Below, piece by piece: positions 44,243-53,396 of a DNA stretch of 64,000 bases. A program made the position numbers and the translations under genes. Within the stretch, counting starts at the first letter, position 1. The number at the start of each line of letters is the position of its first letter. The stretch spans positions 1 through 64,000 of the forward strand of contig NZ_JAKRRY010000018.1 in NCBI RefSeq assembly GCF_026191675.1. Direction: 5' to 3'. The notes under the pieces were generated by a model. It made no database searches. It saw only the letters and a list, made by a program, of their open reading frames with translations, and had not been told where the DNA came from. The stretch comes from Vibrio qingdaonensis. GTDB lineage: Bacteria > Pseudomonadota > Gammaproteobacteria > Enterobacterales > Vibrionaceae.

Positions 44243-44327
44243 GGAGAAGTCATTTTGGTGATGGCGACGGAGTGGTTGTAGCGTGGAATTATTTGAATGA
44301 GTAAACCTTAATCAACATCAAGAAGCA

Positions 44328-44362
44328 AAAGTCTCTCTACAAAAGTAGAGAATGCCGACTTT
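44328..44362 (+). promoter_or_regulatory. Nested hairpin upstream of the M50 protease gene
   Basis: CTCTAC (44335-44340) and GTAGAG (44345-44350) close a 4-base AAAA loop, inside an outer AAAGTC (44328-44333) / GACTTT (44357-44362) pair. It lies about 70 bases before the gene and could be a leader stem or dimeric repressor site. Confidence 0.4.
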
Positions 44363-44434
44363 GAACTGTATATTGCCCATATCGGCGTACGAAGCGTAGT
44401 TTGTCTTCGACTATAAAAATATAAAGAGTGTACA

Positions 44435-45565
44435 TTGGAACTATTAAACATCGATTGTTTGGGTAAGTCTCTTCGTTTAGAAGGATCTATGGCAGGTTGG
44501 CAGCAACTTTTTTGGGGGGGAGAGGTGGTCTCGGTTATTCCAGCTTCGACAGATTATCAGGGGATAAAAGAACACCAGTTTCAACTCTCAGTGCAACCCG
44601 CTCAACCAGTCTCCTCTTTGGACGCGAATATGGACACCTCGGTCGCGCAATCTATTACCGTGAAGTTAGTTACTGACTTAACTTGGCAGCCCTTTACTAT
44701 TCGTTACCAACTGTTTGTTAATGACGAACAAGTGACAGAAGGCGATAGAAACACAAAAGATATTGAACAACAGGTCCCGGTCACACCGCTTGAAAAACAG
44801 AACAAGCTGAGCGTCATCGGTTTGGCATCGTTGGGATTTAAGTTGCTGAAAAGCGCTAAAGTGATCAAAGTTGTTCTGATGGGAGCGAGCGTTGCGGCTT
44901 ACTCTTGGTTGTTTTCTCTGCAGTTTGCATTAGCGCTGATTGCGTGTTTGGTTTTCCATGAGTATGGGCATATTCGCGCCATGAAGTACTTCGGGATGAA
45001 AACTAAAGGAATATATTTAATTCCATTCATGGGCGGACTCGCGCTCAGCGATGAAAGGATTAATACCCGGTGGCAAGATGTGGTGATCTCCATTATGGGC
45101 CCAACGTTTGGTTTGTTTATGTCGTTACTGTCTTTAGTGGCGTACTGGATCACAGGAGCGGATATCTTTGCCGGACTTGCTGCGTTTAATGCGCTACTCA
45201 ATCTGTTCAATTTGCTGCCCATTCTGCCGCTTGATGGCGGACATATTTTAAAAAGCATCAGTTTTTCCATGAATTCTCTAATTGGGCTTGTCATGTGTAT
45301 TGCTGGAGCGGCTTTTGGTATCTATCTAAGTTACACGCTGAACCTGACTCTTTTAGGGTTGATGCTGCTGATAGGGAGTGTCGAAATAGGCTTTGAGTGG
45401 CGAGCTCGACATTACAGTCATTTATTGCCGCTTGATCGCTCTGGACAGATTGTCTCTGCGGTTTGGTATGCGACTACCGTAGCGAGCTTAGTCGGTATTA
45501 TTTGGTACTTGGCGGGCTCGGGCGACGACATGCTGGGGCTCCCTCTATTGATCCTACAGAGCTAA
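44435..45565 (+). CDS. M50 family (site-2 protease-like) metallopeptidase
   Basis: A 376-residue intramembrane zinc metalloprotease. The zinc motif HEYGH (residues about 175-179) is in helix 2 after a soluble N-terminal domain of about 140 residues, and the third ligand motif NLLPILPLDGGHIL lies near residues 262-275. About seven transmembrane segments in all. Such proteases cleave membrane-anchored regulators or mature small peptides inside the bilayer; the substrate is unknown. The start at 44435 (TTG) follows AAAGAG; the exact start is uncertain. Ends in a terminator. Confidence 0.85.
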   Translation: MELLNIDCLGKSLRLEGSMAGWQQLFWGGEVVSVIPASTDYQGIKEHQFQLSVQPAQPVSSLDANMDTSVAQSITVKLVTDLTWQPFTIRYQLFVNDEQVTEGDRNTKDIEQQVPVTPLEKQNKLSVIGLASLGFKLLKSAKVIKVVLMGASVAAYSWLFSLQFALALIACLVFHEYGHIRAMKYFGMKTKGIYLIPFMGGLALSDERINTRWQDVVISIMGPTFGLFMSLLSLVAYWITGADIFAGLAAFNALLNLFNLLPILPLDGGHILKSISFSMNSLIGLVMCIAGAAFGIYLSYTLNLTLLGLMLLIGSVEIGFEWRARHYSHLLPLDRSGQIVSAVWYATTVASLVGIIWYLAGSGDDMLGLPLLILQS

Positions 45566-45582
45566 CTTTCTTTCCTTCAGAC

Positions 45583-45608
45583 AAAGGGCCTTAACATGGC
45601 CTTTTCAA
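45583..45608 (+). terminator. Terminator after the M50 protease gene
   Basis: AAAGGGCC (45583-45590) and GGCCTTTT (45598-45605), one G-T wobble, 7-base loop, T-rich end, 18 bases past the stop. Confidence 0.8.
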
Positions 45609-45844
45609 TCTTAGAGCCGTAATTACTTTGTCTTGATGGTGATTTCATTTGTTGTAATCAACAGGTGGAATCACCAGTATTTCTCGCCAAATTACACGCG
45701 AATCATTGAGCATGATCACATAGGTTTGTGCCATTAATCCATGTTTATATTAAGGCTATTAACATGGTTTTAAATTAGTTGTTACATAGCGAGTATCGTG
45801 AGTGGTAATAATAGTGTGATCTAGGTAGAATACGCCCTCAAAAA

Positions 45845-48118
45845 ATGACAAGTCTAGCAAGTGAGCACTTTCGAATGAGCAGAAAAATTGAGTTATTGGC
45901 ACCGGGCGGCGATGTAGAAGCCATCAAAGCAGCAATCGTTGCAGGCGCGAATGCCGTCTATTGTGGGTTGGACACTTTTAATGCTCGTAACCGAGCGTCG
46001 AACTTATCGCTTGATGAGTTAAATGGTGTCATTCGCCTCGCTCATGAATATGGCTGTGAGGTGTTCCTTACTCTGAATGTCGTTCTTCTTGAGTATGAGA
46101 TTAAGAGCATTGTTAAGCTGCTTAATCAATTAGTGAACACGAAAGTTGATGGCATTATTGTTCAAGATTTAGGCTTGTTTGATTTGGTCAAGAAGCATTT
46201 CCCAACGTTAGATGTTCATGCTTCTACGCAGCTAACAACGCACAATGAAGGTCAAATTAAGTTCCTTTCTAAAATTGGTGCAACCCGCGTAAACCTGTCT
46301 CGCGAGTTAAATTTACCTGAAATAAAAATGCTGACGCAAGTGGCTCATGACCATGATGTTTTGACCGAAGTGTTTGTGCATGGTGCGCTGTGTATCGCGT
46401 TCTCTGGACAATGTTATTCAAGTTCAGTGAGTGTGGGTAACTCAGGAAACCGTGGTCGTTGTAGCCAAGCGTGTCGTGATGAGTATGAAATTACCAATGC
46501 GGGCAACAAATTCCCACTTAACTTAAAAGACAACTCGGCCTATTACGATTTACCAGAATTGGTTGATGCAAAAGTTGATTCATTGAAAGTTGAAGGCCGC
46601 ATTAAAGGCGCGCACTACGTTTACACTGTGATTGATACATGGCGTAAACAGATTGATAGCTTTGTCGAAAAGGGGCTATTGATTGAAGACGACTCTAACT
46701 TGCACAAGGTATTTAACCGTGACTTTACTAACTCTTTCTTAAAAGGCAATTTAACGAAAGACATGTTTATCGACAACCCTCGTGATAACAGCGCTAACTA
46801 TGCAGCTGAAAAGAAAGGGGCGATATCGGTTGTTCAGATCCAAGAAGTGAACAGTGAACTTCATGCGGATAAGAACGCGCTCGGCCAAGAAATGCGAGAA
46901 AAAATCGAGTTCTTAGACATTCGTAAAACACCTGTTACGTTAGTCTTTAGCGCTAAAGTGGGTCAACCGTTAACAGTGACGGTGAACTCTGATGCAGAAA
47001 GCTTTGCTGTGACATCGACATCGATTTTATCCGCTGCCGATGAGAAGTCGATTACTCAAGAGTTCTTACAGAAACGTTTTAAATCTCTTAAAAGTGCTGT
47101 TCATACTATTGAATCTTATGATTTCTCAGCTGTTGATGCGAACCTTTCCATTCCGTTTAGAGAAGTATCGGTAGTTAAAGATGAGATTGACTTTATTTTG
47201 AATGGCTCGGTAGCCGTCGTTAAACATGTCGATGTGCCAGCGTTGGAGAAGTTTGCAAAAGTGAATGACAAGCCGACGTTGTCAATGTTGATTGCCGATG
47301 AAAAAGATCTGCATTTATGTGATGTGACAGATGCTGATATTTACTTCAAATTGCCTGAAAGCTTCAAAAAGCGTAACAATAAATATATTGATATTCTTGC
47401 CGCTAACCCACGATTGATTCCTTGGTTCCCTGCTGTATTGATTGGTAAAGATTACGATGAAGCGGTACGTGTGTTAGAAGAAGTAAAACCAGCACGTATT
47501 GTGACTAATAACACGGGTATCGCGTATAAGGCCTACGAGATGGGTATTGAATGGGTGGCAGGTCCATTTATGAACACCACAAACTCCCACGCGCTTATTA
47601 CATTAAAAGAAGAGTTGAACTGTGCGGGTGCGTTTATCTCTAACGAAATTAATCATGGCCAGATTCGTCATATTTCGCGTCCTGAAAACTTTAAGCTTTT
47701 CTACAGTATTTATCATCCAATTCTGATGATGACGAGCCGTCAGTGTTTCTTCCAACGCACAGTGGGTTGTAACAAGGCCGCGATAGAAGATGGCTGTATG
47801 CTTAAGTGTGAAAAAGCGACAACCATTACTAATGTGAAAGGTATCTCGTTCGCCGTTGATAAGCAGAAGGGCGGCTATCCAAGTATCTATAATCATGAAC
47901 AATTCTTAAACTACGATATTGTGAATGACTTGTCTGGATTGTTTGACGAGTTCTTTATCGATCTGACTAATATCGGTGCGGGTTCAAAAGAGCGACAAGA
48001 TAAAGTTGAGTTGATCAAACACTTCGAAGGTTTACTGGCGGGTGTTGAGGGCTCTCAACAACAGTTAGACCGTTTAGTTGAAGTTCGCACTAACGCTCAG
48101 TATGTGCAAGGGCTATAA
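45845..48118 (+). CDS. U32 family peptidase, RlhA/YegQ-like RNA hydroxylase type
   Basis: A 757-residue U32-family protein. The TIM-barrel start KIELLAPGGDVEAIKAAIVAGANAVYCGLD and the cysteine-rich signature SGQCYSSSVSVGNSGNRGRCSQACRDEYE are diagnostic. E. coli RlhA (YdcP) hydroxylates C2501 of 23S rRNA, and TrhP (YegQ) modifies tRNA, using prephenate; family members were first annotated as collagenases. Further cysteines (GCMLKC) near residue 655 may ligate a cluster. Longer than RlhA by about 90 residues. ATGs at 45845 and 45875 are both in frame; the latter gives the usual N-terminus. Terminator follows. Confidence 0.85.
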   Translation: MTSLASEHFRMSRKIELLAPGGDVEAIKAAIVAGANAVYCGLDTFNARNRASNLSLDELNGVIRLAHEYGCEVFLTLNVVLLEYEIKSIVKLLNQLVNTKVDGIIVQDLGLFDLVKKHFPTLDVHASTQLTTHNEGQIKFLSKIGATRVNLSRELNLPEIKMLTQVAHDHDVLTEVFVHGALCIAFSGQCYSSSVSVGNSGNRGRCSQACRDEYEITNAGNKFPLNLKDNSAYYDLPELVDAKVDSLKVEGRIKGAHYVYTVIDTWRKQIDSFVEKGLLIEDDSNLHKVFNRDFTNSFLKGNLTKDMFIDNPRDNSANYAAEKKGAISVVQIQEVNSELHADKNALGQEMREKIEFLDIRKTPVTLVFSAKVGQPLTVTVNSDAESFAVTSTSILSAADEKSITQEFLQKRFKSLKSAVHTIESYDFSAVDANLSIPFREVSVVKDEIDFILNGSVAVVKHVDVPALEKFAKVNDKPTLSMLIADEKDLHLCDVTDADIYFKLPESFKKRNNKYIDILAANPRLIPWFPAVLIGKDYDEAVRVLEEVKPARIVTNNTGIAYKAYEMGIEWVAGPFMNTTNSHALITLKEELNCAGAFISNEINHGQIRHISRPENFKLFYSIYHPILMMTSRQCFFQRTVGCNKAAIEDGCMLKCEKATTITNVKGISFAVDKQKGGYPSIYNHEQFLNYDIVNDLSGLFDEFFIDLTNIGAGSKERQDKVELIKHFEGLLAGVEGSQQQLDRLVEVRTNAQYVQGL

Positions 48119-48212
48119 GAAAGGGCTCGAGAAGCAAAACGGACGGGTTGTCGGTATTGTCTTATGTCCTAGTTCCTAGCGTGAGTGATGGCGATAACGA
48201 CGAAGTCTTATA

Positions 48213-48251
48213 GAGCCCCTAATCAGAGTTGTCTGTTTGGGGGCTTTTTTG
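48213..48251. terminator. Terminator after the U32 gene
   Basis: AGCCCC (48214-48219) pairs with GGGGCT (48240-48245), preceded by weaker pairs, followed by T6. It lies between the U32 gene and the converging ABC exporter. Confidence 0.8.
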
Positions 48252-48269
48252 TGGTGAGTTAAGCTGTTA

Positions 48270-50081
48270 TTAACGCTCTAACGGTTTGAATTGCAACTCG
48301 ACCAGTCGTTGATATAGCTCGCAACTTTTAAACAGTGATTGATGATTCCCCACATCAACTAACTGTCCGTGCTCGAGTACCGCAATATTATCTGCATGTT
48401 GGATCGTTGATAATCGATGGGCTATGATAATGGTCGTTCTTCCCCGCATTAAGGCTTCAAGAGCTTGTTGTACATGGTGCTCACTTTCACTATCTAATGC
48501 GCTGGTCGCTTCGTCGAGTAGCAGTATATTTGGATCTTTTAAAATTGCGCGCGCGATGGCAATGCGTTGTCGTTGTCCTCCAGACAGCCTAACTCCTCGT
48601 TCTCCCAGAAAACTATGATACCCCTCGGGCAGGTTGATAATAAACTCGTGCGCATGGGCTTTTTTTGCAGCTTCAATCACTTGTTCGTCAGTGGCATCTG
48701 GGTTGCCATAACGTATATTATGGAAGACATCATGACTAAATAGGGCAGGTTGCTGAGGGACTAGCGCCATTTGTTTGCGTAGTTCGATGGGGTCAAAGTC
48801 ACGAACGTCCAAGCCTCCTAATGTGATGGAACCTTGTTGAGGATCGTAAAAGCGTTGCAATAGTTCAAACAAGGTAGTTTTCCCAGCGCCAGAAGGACCG
48901 ACTAACGCCAATACCTTGCCTTCTTCGGCATGCAACGTTAAATGGCGCGTGGCCGGTTCGTCGGGTCTAGAAGGGTAGTGGAACGTAACGTCATCAAAAT
49001 GGACATCAGAAGACAGAACCTGACTCGTTAGAGCGTGGTTTATTGGCGCTATGATGTGGCTTTCCACTTGTAAAATCTCAATTAGCCTTTCAGTGGCACC
49101 TGCGGCGCGCTGCAGTTCTCCTAATACTTCGGAGATGGTCGCAAGTGAAGAGGCCACCATGATGGCGTAGAAAACAAACGCGCCAAGATCGCCTGCCGAC
49201 ATTGTGCCATTAATCACGTCACTTCCGCCGACCCAAAGCATGCCAGCAATCGCACTAAACACAATGACGATGACACCAGAGATCAAAATTGCTCGCTGTT
49301 TCACTCGTTGACGGCCAATTTCGTAGGCCTTTTCAACCTCTTTGGCGAACGCCGACCGTTCTTGTGCTTCATGACTATAGCTTTGCACAGTCTTAATATG
49401 CTCGATGGCTTCTCCTGCATAGCTACCAACATCGGCCATGGAGTCTTGGCTTTGACGAGATAATGCACGCACTCGTCGACCATATAATAAAATCGGGATT
49501 AGTATAAAAGGAACGGAAGCTAAAACAATCAGTGTTAATTTAATGTTGGTGGCAAACAACATGACAACCGCACCGATACACATGAGCGCACTGCGCATAG
49601 CCATTGAAAATGATGAACCAATGATACTTTGCAGTAAGGTCGTATCCGTTGTGATACGGGACATGATATCCCCACTACTATTGGTCTCGAAGTAACTGGG
49701 GTGCAGGGTGATAACATGGTTAAACACCGCCAAACGGATATCGGCGCTGACGCGCTCTCCAACTGAAGAGACCAAATAAAATCGGAAAAATGTGCCGATA
49801 GAAATGAGTAAAGTCACGATAAGAATGAACTGGATCGCGTACCCAAGATCTAGTATTGACTGTTGAGAAAACCCTTCGTCAATCAAGATTCGGACACCAT
49901 GACCGACAGACAGCGTTAACGAGGCAGTAAAGACCAGCGCTACTAATGCTGCGATTACTTTCCATTTATAGGGGCGGATAAATGCCATCAATTCAAACAA
50001 AATTCCCAGATTTTTGCTCTTTGGCTGAGCGGGATTTTTGGCAACATTAACGGTGTTGGTAGATGCATCAGAAGATTGCAT
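48270..50081 (-). CDS. ABC exporter with fused membrane and ATPase domains (MsbA-like)
   Basis: A 603-residue half-transporter, TM domain then nucleotide-binding domain, that works as a homodimer in the inner membrane. Six TM helices in residues 40-330, Walker A LVGPSGAGKTTLFELL, signature LSGGQRQRIAIARAIL, Walker B ILLLDEATSALDSE, H-loop IIAHRLST. The family includes MsbA (lipid A), drug exporters and the ABCB-like transporters of vibrios; no partner gene hints at the cargo. The ATG at 50081 has GGCGCG a few bases upstream. Divergent from the GST gene. Confidence 0.9.
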   Translation of the reverse strand: MQSSDASTNTVNVAKNPAQPKSKNLGILFELMAFIRPYKWKVIAALVALVFTASLTLSVGHGVRILIDEGFSQQSILDLGYAIQFILIVTLLISIGTFFRFYLVSSVGERVSADIRLAVFNHVITLHPSYFETNSSGDIMSRITTDTTLLQSIIGSSFSMAMRSALMCIGAVVMLFATNIKLTLIVLASVPFILIPILLYGRRVRALSRQSQDSMADVGSYAGEAIEHIKTVQSYSHEAQERSAFAKEVEKAYEIGRQRVKQRAILISGVIVIVFSAIAGMLWVGGSDVINGTMSAGDLGAFVFYAIMVASSLATISEVLGELQRAAGATERLIEILQVESHIIAPINHALTSQVLSSDVHFDDVTFHYPSRPDEPATRHLTLHAEEGKVLALVGPSGAGKTTLFELLQRFYDPQQGSITLGGLDVRDFDPIELRKQMALVPQQPALFSHDVFHNIRYGNPDATDEQVIEAAKKAHAHEFIINLPEGYHSFLGERGVRLSGGQRQRIAIARAILKDPNILLLDEATSALDSESEHHVQQALEALMRGRTTIIIAHRLSTIQHADNIAVLEHGQLVDVGNHQSLFKSCELYQRLVELQFKPLER

Positions 50082-50358
50082 AGCGCGCCTTTTATACTGT
50101 CTTTGTTAGATAAGTTATTGGGGTGAAAGCCTTAAATAGCAAGTTCTAATTAACGGTTACTAATACAACGTTGATTTTGAACCCTAACGCTTATTGTGCA
50201 ACACTAGTGTCAACAAGAGGAACCGTCATGAACGACTCTCATGTTTATAGCGATGAACTTCTTTCGGGTGAATGAGGCTCAGAACGGCCTTACTATGGGT
50301 GGCTTTAATATAAAAGTGGATATGAGATATGCCCTTGCAGGATGTAAAAACCGGTGCG

Positions 50359-51018
50359 ATGCCCATACTGTATTCATTGCAGCACTGCCCCTATGCAATG
50401 CGAGCACGAATCGCGATATTTAGATCGCAGCAGAGGGTACTAATTAGAGCGATTAAGCTTAACAATAAACCTGAAGAGATGTTGTTAGCATCACCAAAGG
50501 GCAGTGTCCCTGTTTTGGTGGTAGGGCAAACCGTGCTTGAAGAAAGTTTGGAGATCATGTTGTGGGCGTTAGCCCAAGGCGATCCCGATGATTTACTTAA
50601 CGTGATACAACCTCCATCATTACCAGAGATGCTCGGTCTGATTAGCCAATTTGAAGCAGAATTTGTCCCAGCGTTAGAGGCCTACAGCTGCGCAAAGCGA
50701 TATCATGATGACAATTTAGAAGCTTGCCGTCAGCGCTGTGAAATTGTGCTATCCACACTAGAACAAAGGCTGTCAATGCATTCGTTTTTATTTTCAGAGT
50801 CTGAAAGTATACTCGATATCGCCATTATGCCTTTCGTTCGAAAATTTGCTCGTATTGAACGGCAGTGGTATTTGCAAAGCCCTTACCCGAATTTACGTCG
50901 TTGGCTGGACAGCTACTTGCAAAGTCGTATGTTTTCTAAAGTAATGGCAAAACATGAGTTGTGGTTAGAAAACCGACTCGACCTATATTTTGGTGATGAT
51001 ATCAATGCGAGACGTTAG
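50359..51018 (+). CDS. Glutathione S-transferase family protein
   Basis: A protein of about 219 residues with a thioredoxin-like N-terminal domain (MPILYSLQHCPYAMRARIAIF; ASPKGSVPVLVVGQTVLEESLEIM) and an all-helical C-terminal domain. The CPYAMRAR motif places it with GrxB/GST-like proteins of gammaproteobacteria in which the Cys may be the catalytic residue rather than Ser or Tyr. It probably deglutathionylates or detoxifies. ATG 50359 matches the family start; an upstream in-frame ATG at 50329 is possible. Converges with the membrane protein gene at 51026. Confidence 0.85.
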   Translation: MPILYSLQHCPYAMRARIAIFRSQQRVLIRAIKLNNKPEEMLLASPKGSVPVLVVGQTVLEESLEIMLWALAQGDPDDLLNVIQPPSLPEMLGLISQFEAEFVPALEAYSCAKRYHDDNLEACRQRCEIVLSTLEQRLSMHSFLFSESESILDIAIMPFVRKFARIERQWYLQSPYPNLRRWLDSYLQSRMFSKVMAKHELWLENRLDLYFGDDINARR

Positions 51019-51025
51019 ATCTTGT

Positions 51026-51463
51026 TTATCTGCGTTTTAGTTTCCGTCCATCACGAATGTTGAGTGTCATTAGAGTTAAGTTGGTAAACCCCGCAACCAA
51101 TTCGGTGATTTGCACAATATAAAAGGTGGTATCAAATTGTCCAAGTTGCGCAAGGTGATGCAAATAGACGGCGCAAGGTAGCAGCACAAATAGCCCATTT
51201 ATAGCGATAAATGGCATGCGCTTTTTCTTATTACCAATTGGACTAGAGACCACTTTGGACGCCATCTTATTACCTGTTATTCCGGTGATAGCCATAGTAG
51301 GGATGAGTAGCCAAACCGCGTATAAAATAAAGGTTTTGACAGCTAAAATACTGTCAGTTGAAGCAAATAATTCGACGAATAAAGTGCTAAGGAAAAACGT
51401 CAGAATAATGCTAAAGCCAGTAATGGCTGCGATACGATGGATTATAGGTAGAGGGAATGTCAT
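51026..51463 (-). CDS. Hypothetical inner membrane protein, 145 residues
   Basis: A 145-residue protein with four hydrophobic helices: IAAITGFSIILTFFLSTLF, AVKTFILYAVWLLIPTMAIT, FIAINGLFVLLPCAVYLHHLA and FYIVQITELVAGFTNLTLM. A basic loop joins helices 2 and 3 and the C-terminus is basic (NIRDGRKLKRR). The ATG at 51463 is favoured by AAGGCG in front; a longer frame starts at 51523. No named family recognised; the pattern resembles small heme or quinone-binding membrane proteins of the DUF4405/cytochrome b561 sort, but conserved heme histidines are not clear. Confidence 0.65.
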   Translation of the reverse strand: MTFPLPIIHRIAAITGFSIILTFFLSTLFVELFASTDSILAVKTFILYAVWLLIPTMAITGITGNKMASKVVSSPIGNKKKRMPFIAINGLFVLLPCAVYLHHLAQLGQFDTTFYIVQITELVAGFTNLTLMTLNIRDGRKLKRR

Positions 51464-51956
51464 AACGTCGCCTTGTCGTTGTGGTGTACAGCTGAATAGA
51501 TGAAGTGGTCTAGATTTACTCAATATTCTCTAATCATACACAAGAATTGCTGCGTACGCAATGGTTGCGCATGCATCTTTTGTGCTGTATCGGTCAGAGA
51601 AAACGGCGATTTGTAGGGTATAGCTGACACAAGGCGTGTTTCATTTAAGTAACCAAAGATTGCGTACAGGTATTCATTTTGTGAGCTTTTTAGATGTAAG
51701 TGAAAAATTCATTCACAAAATCAATACCTTCTGAAAATGTGGTTTATACTAATTTAGATAACTAGTGTGCAGTGAATGTGATTTTATAGAGGCTGGGTTT
51801 TAGGGCGGGCGAGTAATACGTTAGGCTCACCGTTAGAAATACATCAATGAAACCCAATGGGACGAGCAAAGTTCGCCCTTTATTCTATAGAATCATTCAG
51901 TTACGAATCCCCTTACGGTATGAGGATTGAAACCCTTATACTTTGCCTAACATCCT
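51464..51956. other. Leader/regulatory region of the exopolysaccharide operon
   Basis: About 490 bases between the membrane protein gene and the first exopolysaccharide gene, no supportable gene. It contains a hairpin at about 51859-51883 (GGG-CGA with TCG-CCC, one bulged A) followed by TTTATT, which could attenuate transcription. No JUMPstart/ops element (GGCGGTAG) is present; GGGCGGGCGAG at 51805-51815 is only superficially similar. Cyclic-di-GMP-controlled activators are expected to bind here by analogy with vps/cps, but no box was recognised. Confidence 0.4.
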
Positions 51957-53396
51957 ATGCAACGAGAGCTTTTTTCGCTTATGAACACAAAACGAGCCCT
52001 AAAAATTGCAGAAGACGGCTATGCACCATTATTTAAAGCCACGGACTTTTTGCTCATAAACTTATCTTTAGCAATGATTATTAATATGACGTTTGTTGGT
52101 GAGACAGCCATTGACGTAGCGGCCGGTTTTTTTGTCGCGACGTTCTTTTTGTTGTTTGGTGAGTATTGCCACTTATACCGTACTCACATTCGTCGACGCC
52201 TTGATTCTTCAATTATTCGCCTTATCGCGACGGCTTTTCTCACTTTGATTGCGATGGAAATTGTTAAATATAACGTAGAGGATTTAGCGGGAAGTCGAAT
52301 AAGTCATTTTCGTGATGGTTTGTATTATATCTGGTTTTCCAGCGCGATATTATCCACCATTTTAATTCGAGTGATTGCCTTTACGATCTACCGACAGTGT
52401 TTTAAAAAATACAAGAAGGTAAAGCGAATCGCGATTGTCGGCTTGTCGCCAGCAGCGATAGCCTTGGAAAAACAACTGCTGACTTTCTATCGGCGTCAGG
52501 ACATTGAAATTGAACTGTATGATGACCGAAGAGAAGAACGATTTGGCTACATGATTAAGTCTCGCTACGTAGGCAAAGTCGATGTGCTGGTTGAAAAGGC
52601 GCAACACAACCAAATCGATGAAGTGTATATCGCATTACCTATGGTCGCCAAAGCACGAATAATCAACTGCCTAACGCTTCTTTCTGATACCACCGTTGAT
52701 ACTTTTATGGTGCCTGATTTATACAGCTATAACCTCTCTGCCTCGCAATTTAAGTCTGTTGGTAATGTTCAAACGCTAAGTATTTTCGGCACACCATTTG
52801 ATGGAATCGGTGGTGTGATTAAGCGTGTTGAAGATATTGCTTTGGCAAGTCTCATTTTACTCGTTATTACTCCAGTGCTTGCGTCCGTCGCGGTCGGCGT
52901 GAAATTAAGTTCTAAAGGTCCTATTTTGTTTAAACAAGATCGCTATGGTCTGGGCGGTAAAAAAATAAAGGTATGGAAATTTCGTTCTATGAATGTGATG
53001 GAGAACGGAGAGGATTTCAAACAGGCAACGCAATCGGACCCACGAGTGACTAAGTTTGGTGCGTTTATTCGTCGCACATCATTAGATGAGCTTCCGCAGT
53101 TTTTCAATGTGTTACAAGGTTCAATGTCTATCGTCGGACCGAGACCTCATGCTGTTGCACATAATGAGCAGTACCGAAAGATCGTCTCTAACTACATGAT
53201 TAGGCATAAAATAAAGCCAGGGATAACAGGTTGGGCACAAATTAATGGCTATCGTGGGGAGACAGAAACCGTCGATAAAATGAGTAAGCGGGTTCAGTAT
53301 GACATCGTTTATTTGCAGAATTGGTCGCTTTGGTTAGACATAAAAATCGTATTTCTGACGGTATTTAAAGGGTTTGTTAGTGAAAAGGCGTACTAG
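51957..53396 (+). CDS. Undecaprenyl-phosphate glucose phosphotransferase (initiating enzyme)
   Basis: A 479-residue polyprenyl-phosphate sugar-phosphotransferase of the WcaJ/CpsA/VpsL type. Four or five N-terminal TM helices and a nucleotide-fold central domain (AIVGLSPAAIALEKQLL) precede the catalytic Bac_transf domain: SKGPILFKQDRYGLGGKKIKVWKFRSM, DELPQFFNVLQGSMSIVGPRPH, KPGITGWAQINGYRGET. It starts repeat-unit assembly by moving a hexose-1-phosphate from a UDP-sugar to undecaprenyl phosphate on the inner membrane. The ATG at 51957 or 51981 may be used. First gene of a long operon in Vibrio cps order. Confidence 0.93.
   Translation: MQRELFSLMNTKRALKIAEDGYAPLFKATDFLLINLSLAMIINMTFVGETAIDVAAGFFVATFFLLFGEYCHLYRTHIRRRLDSSIIRLIATAFLTLIAMEIVKYNVEDLAGSRISHFRDGLYYIWFSSAILSTILIRVIAFTIYRQCFKKYKKVKRIAIVGLSPAAIALEKQLLTFYRRQDIEIELYDDRREERFGYMIKSRYVGKVDVLVEKAQHNQIDEVYIALPMVAKARIINCLTLLSDTTVDTFMVPDLYSYNLSASQFKSVGNVQTLSIFGTPFDGIGGVIKRVEDIALASLILLVITPVLASVAVGVKLSSKGPILFKQDRYGLGGKKIKVWKFRSMNVMENGEDFKQATQSDPRVTKFGAFIRRTSLDELPQFFNVLQGSMSIVGPRPHAVAHNEQYRKIVSNYMIRHKIKPGITGWAQINGYRGETETVDKMSKRVQYDIVYLQNWSLWLDIKIVFLTVFKGFVSEKAY

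Noticed and set aside
51805..51815. JUMPstart/ops-like element upstream of the exopolysaccharide genes
   Set aside because: GGGCGGGCGAG does not match GGCGGTAGCGT closely enough, and the extended JUMPstart sequence is missing.
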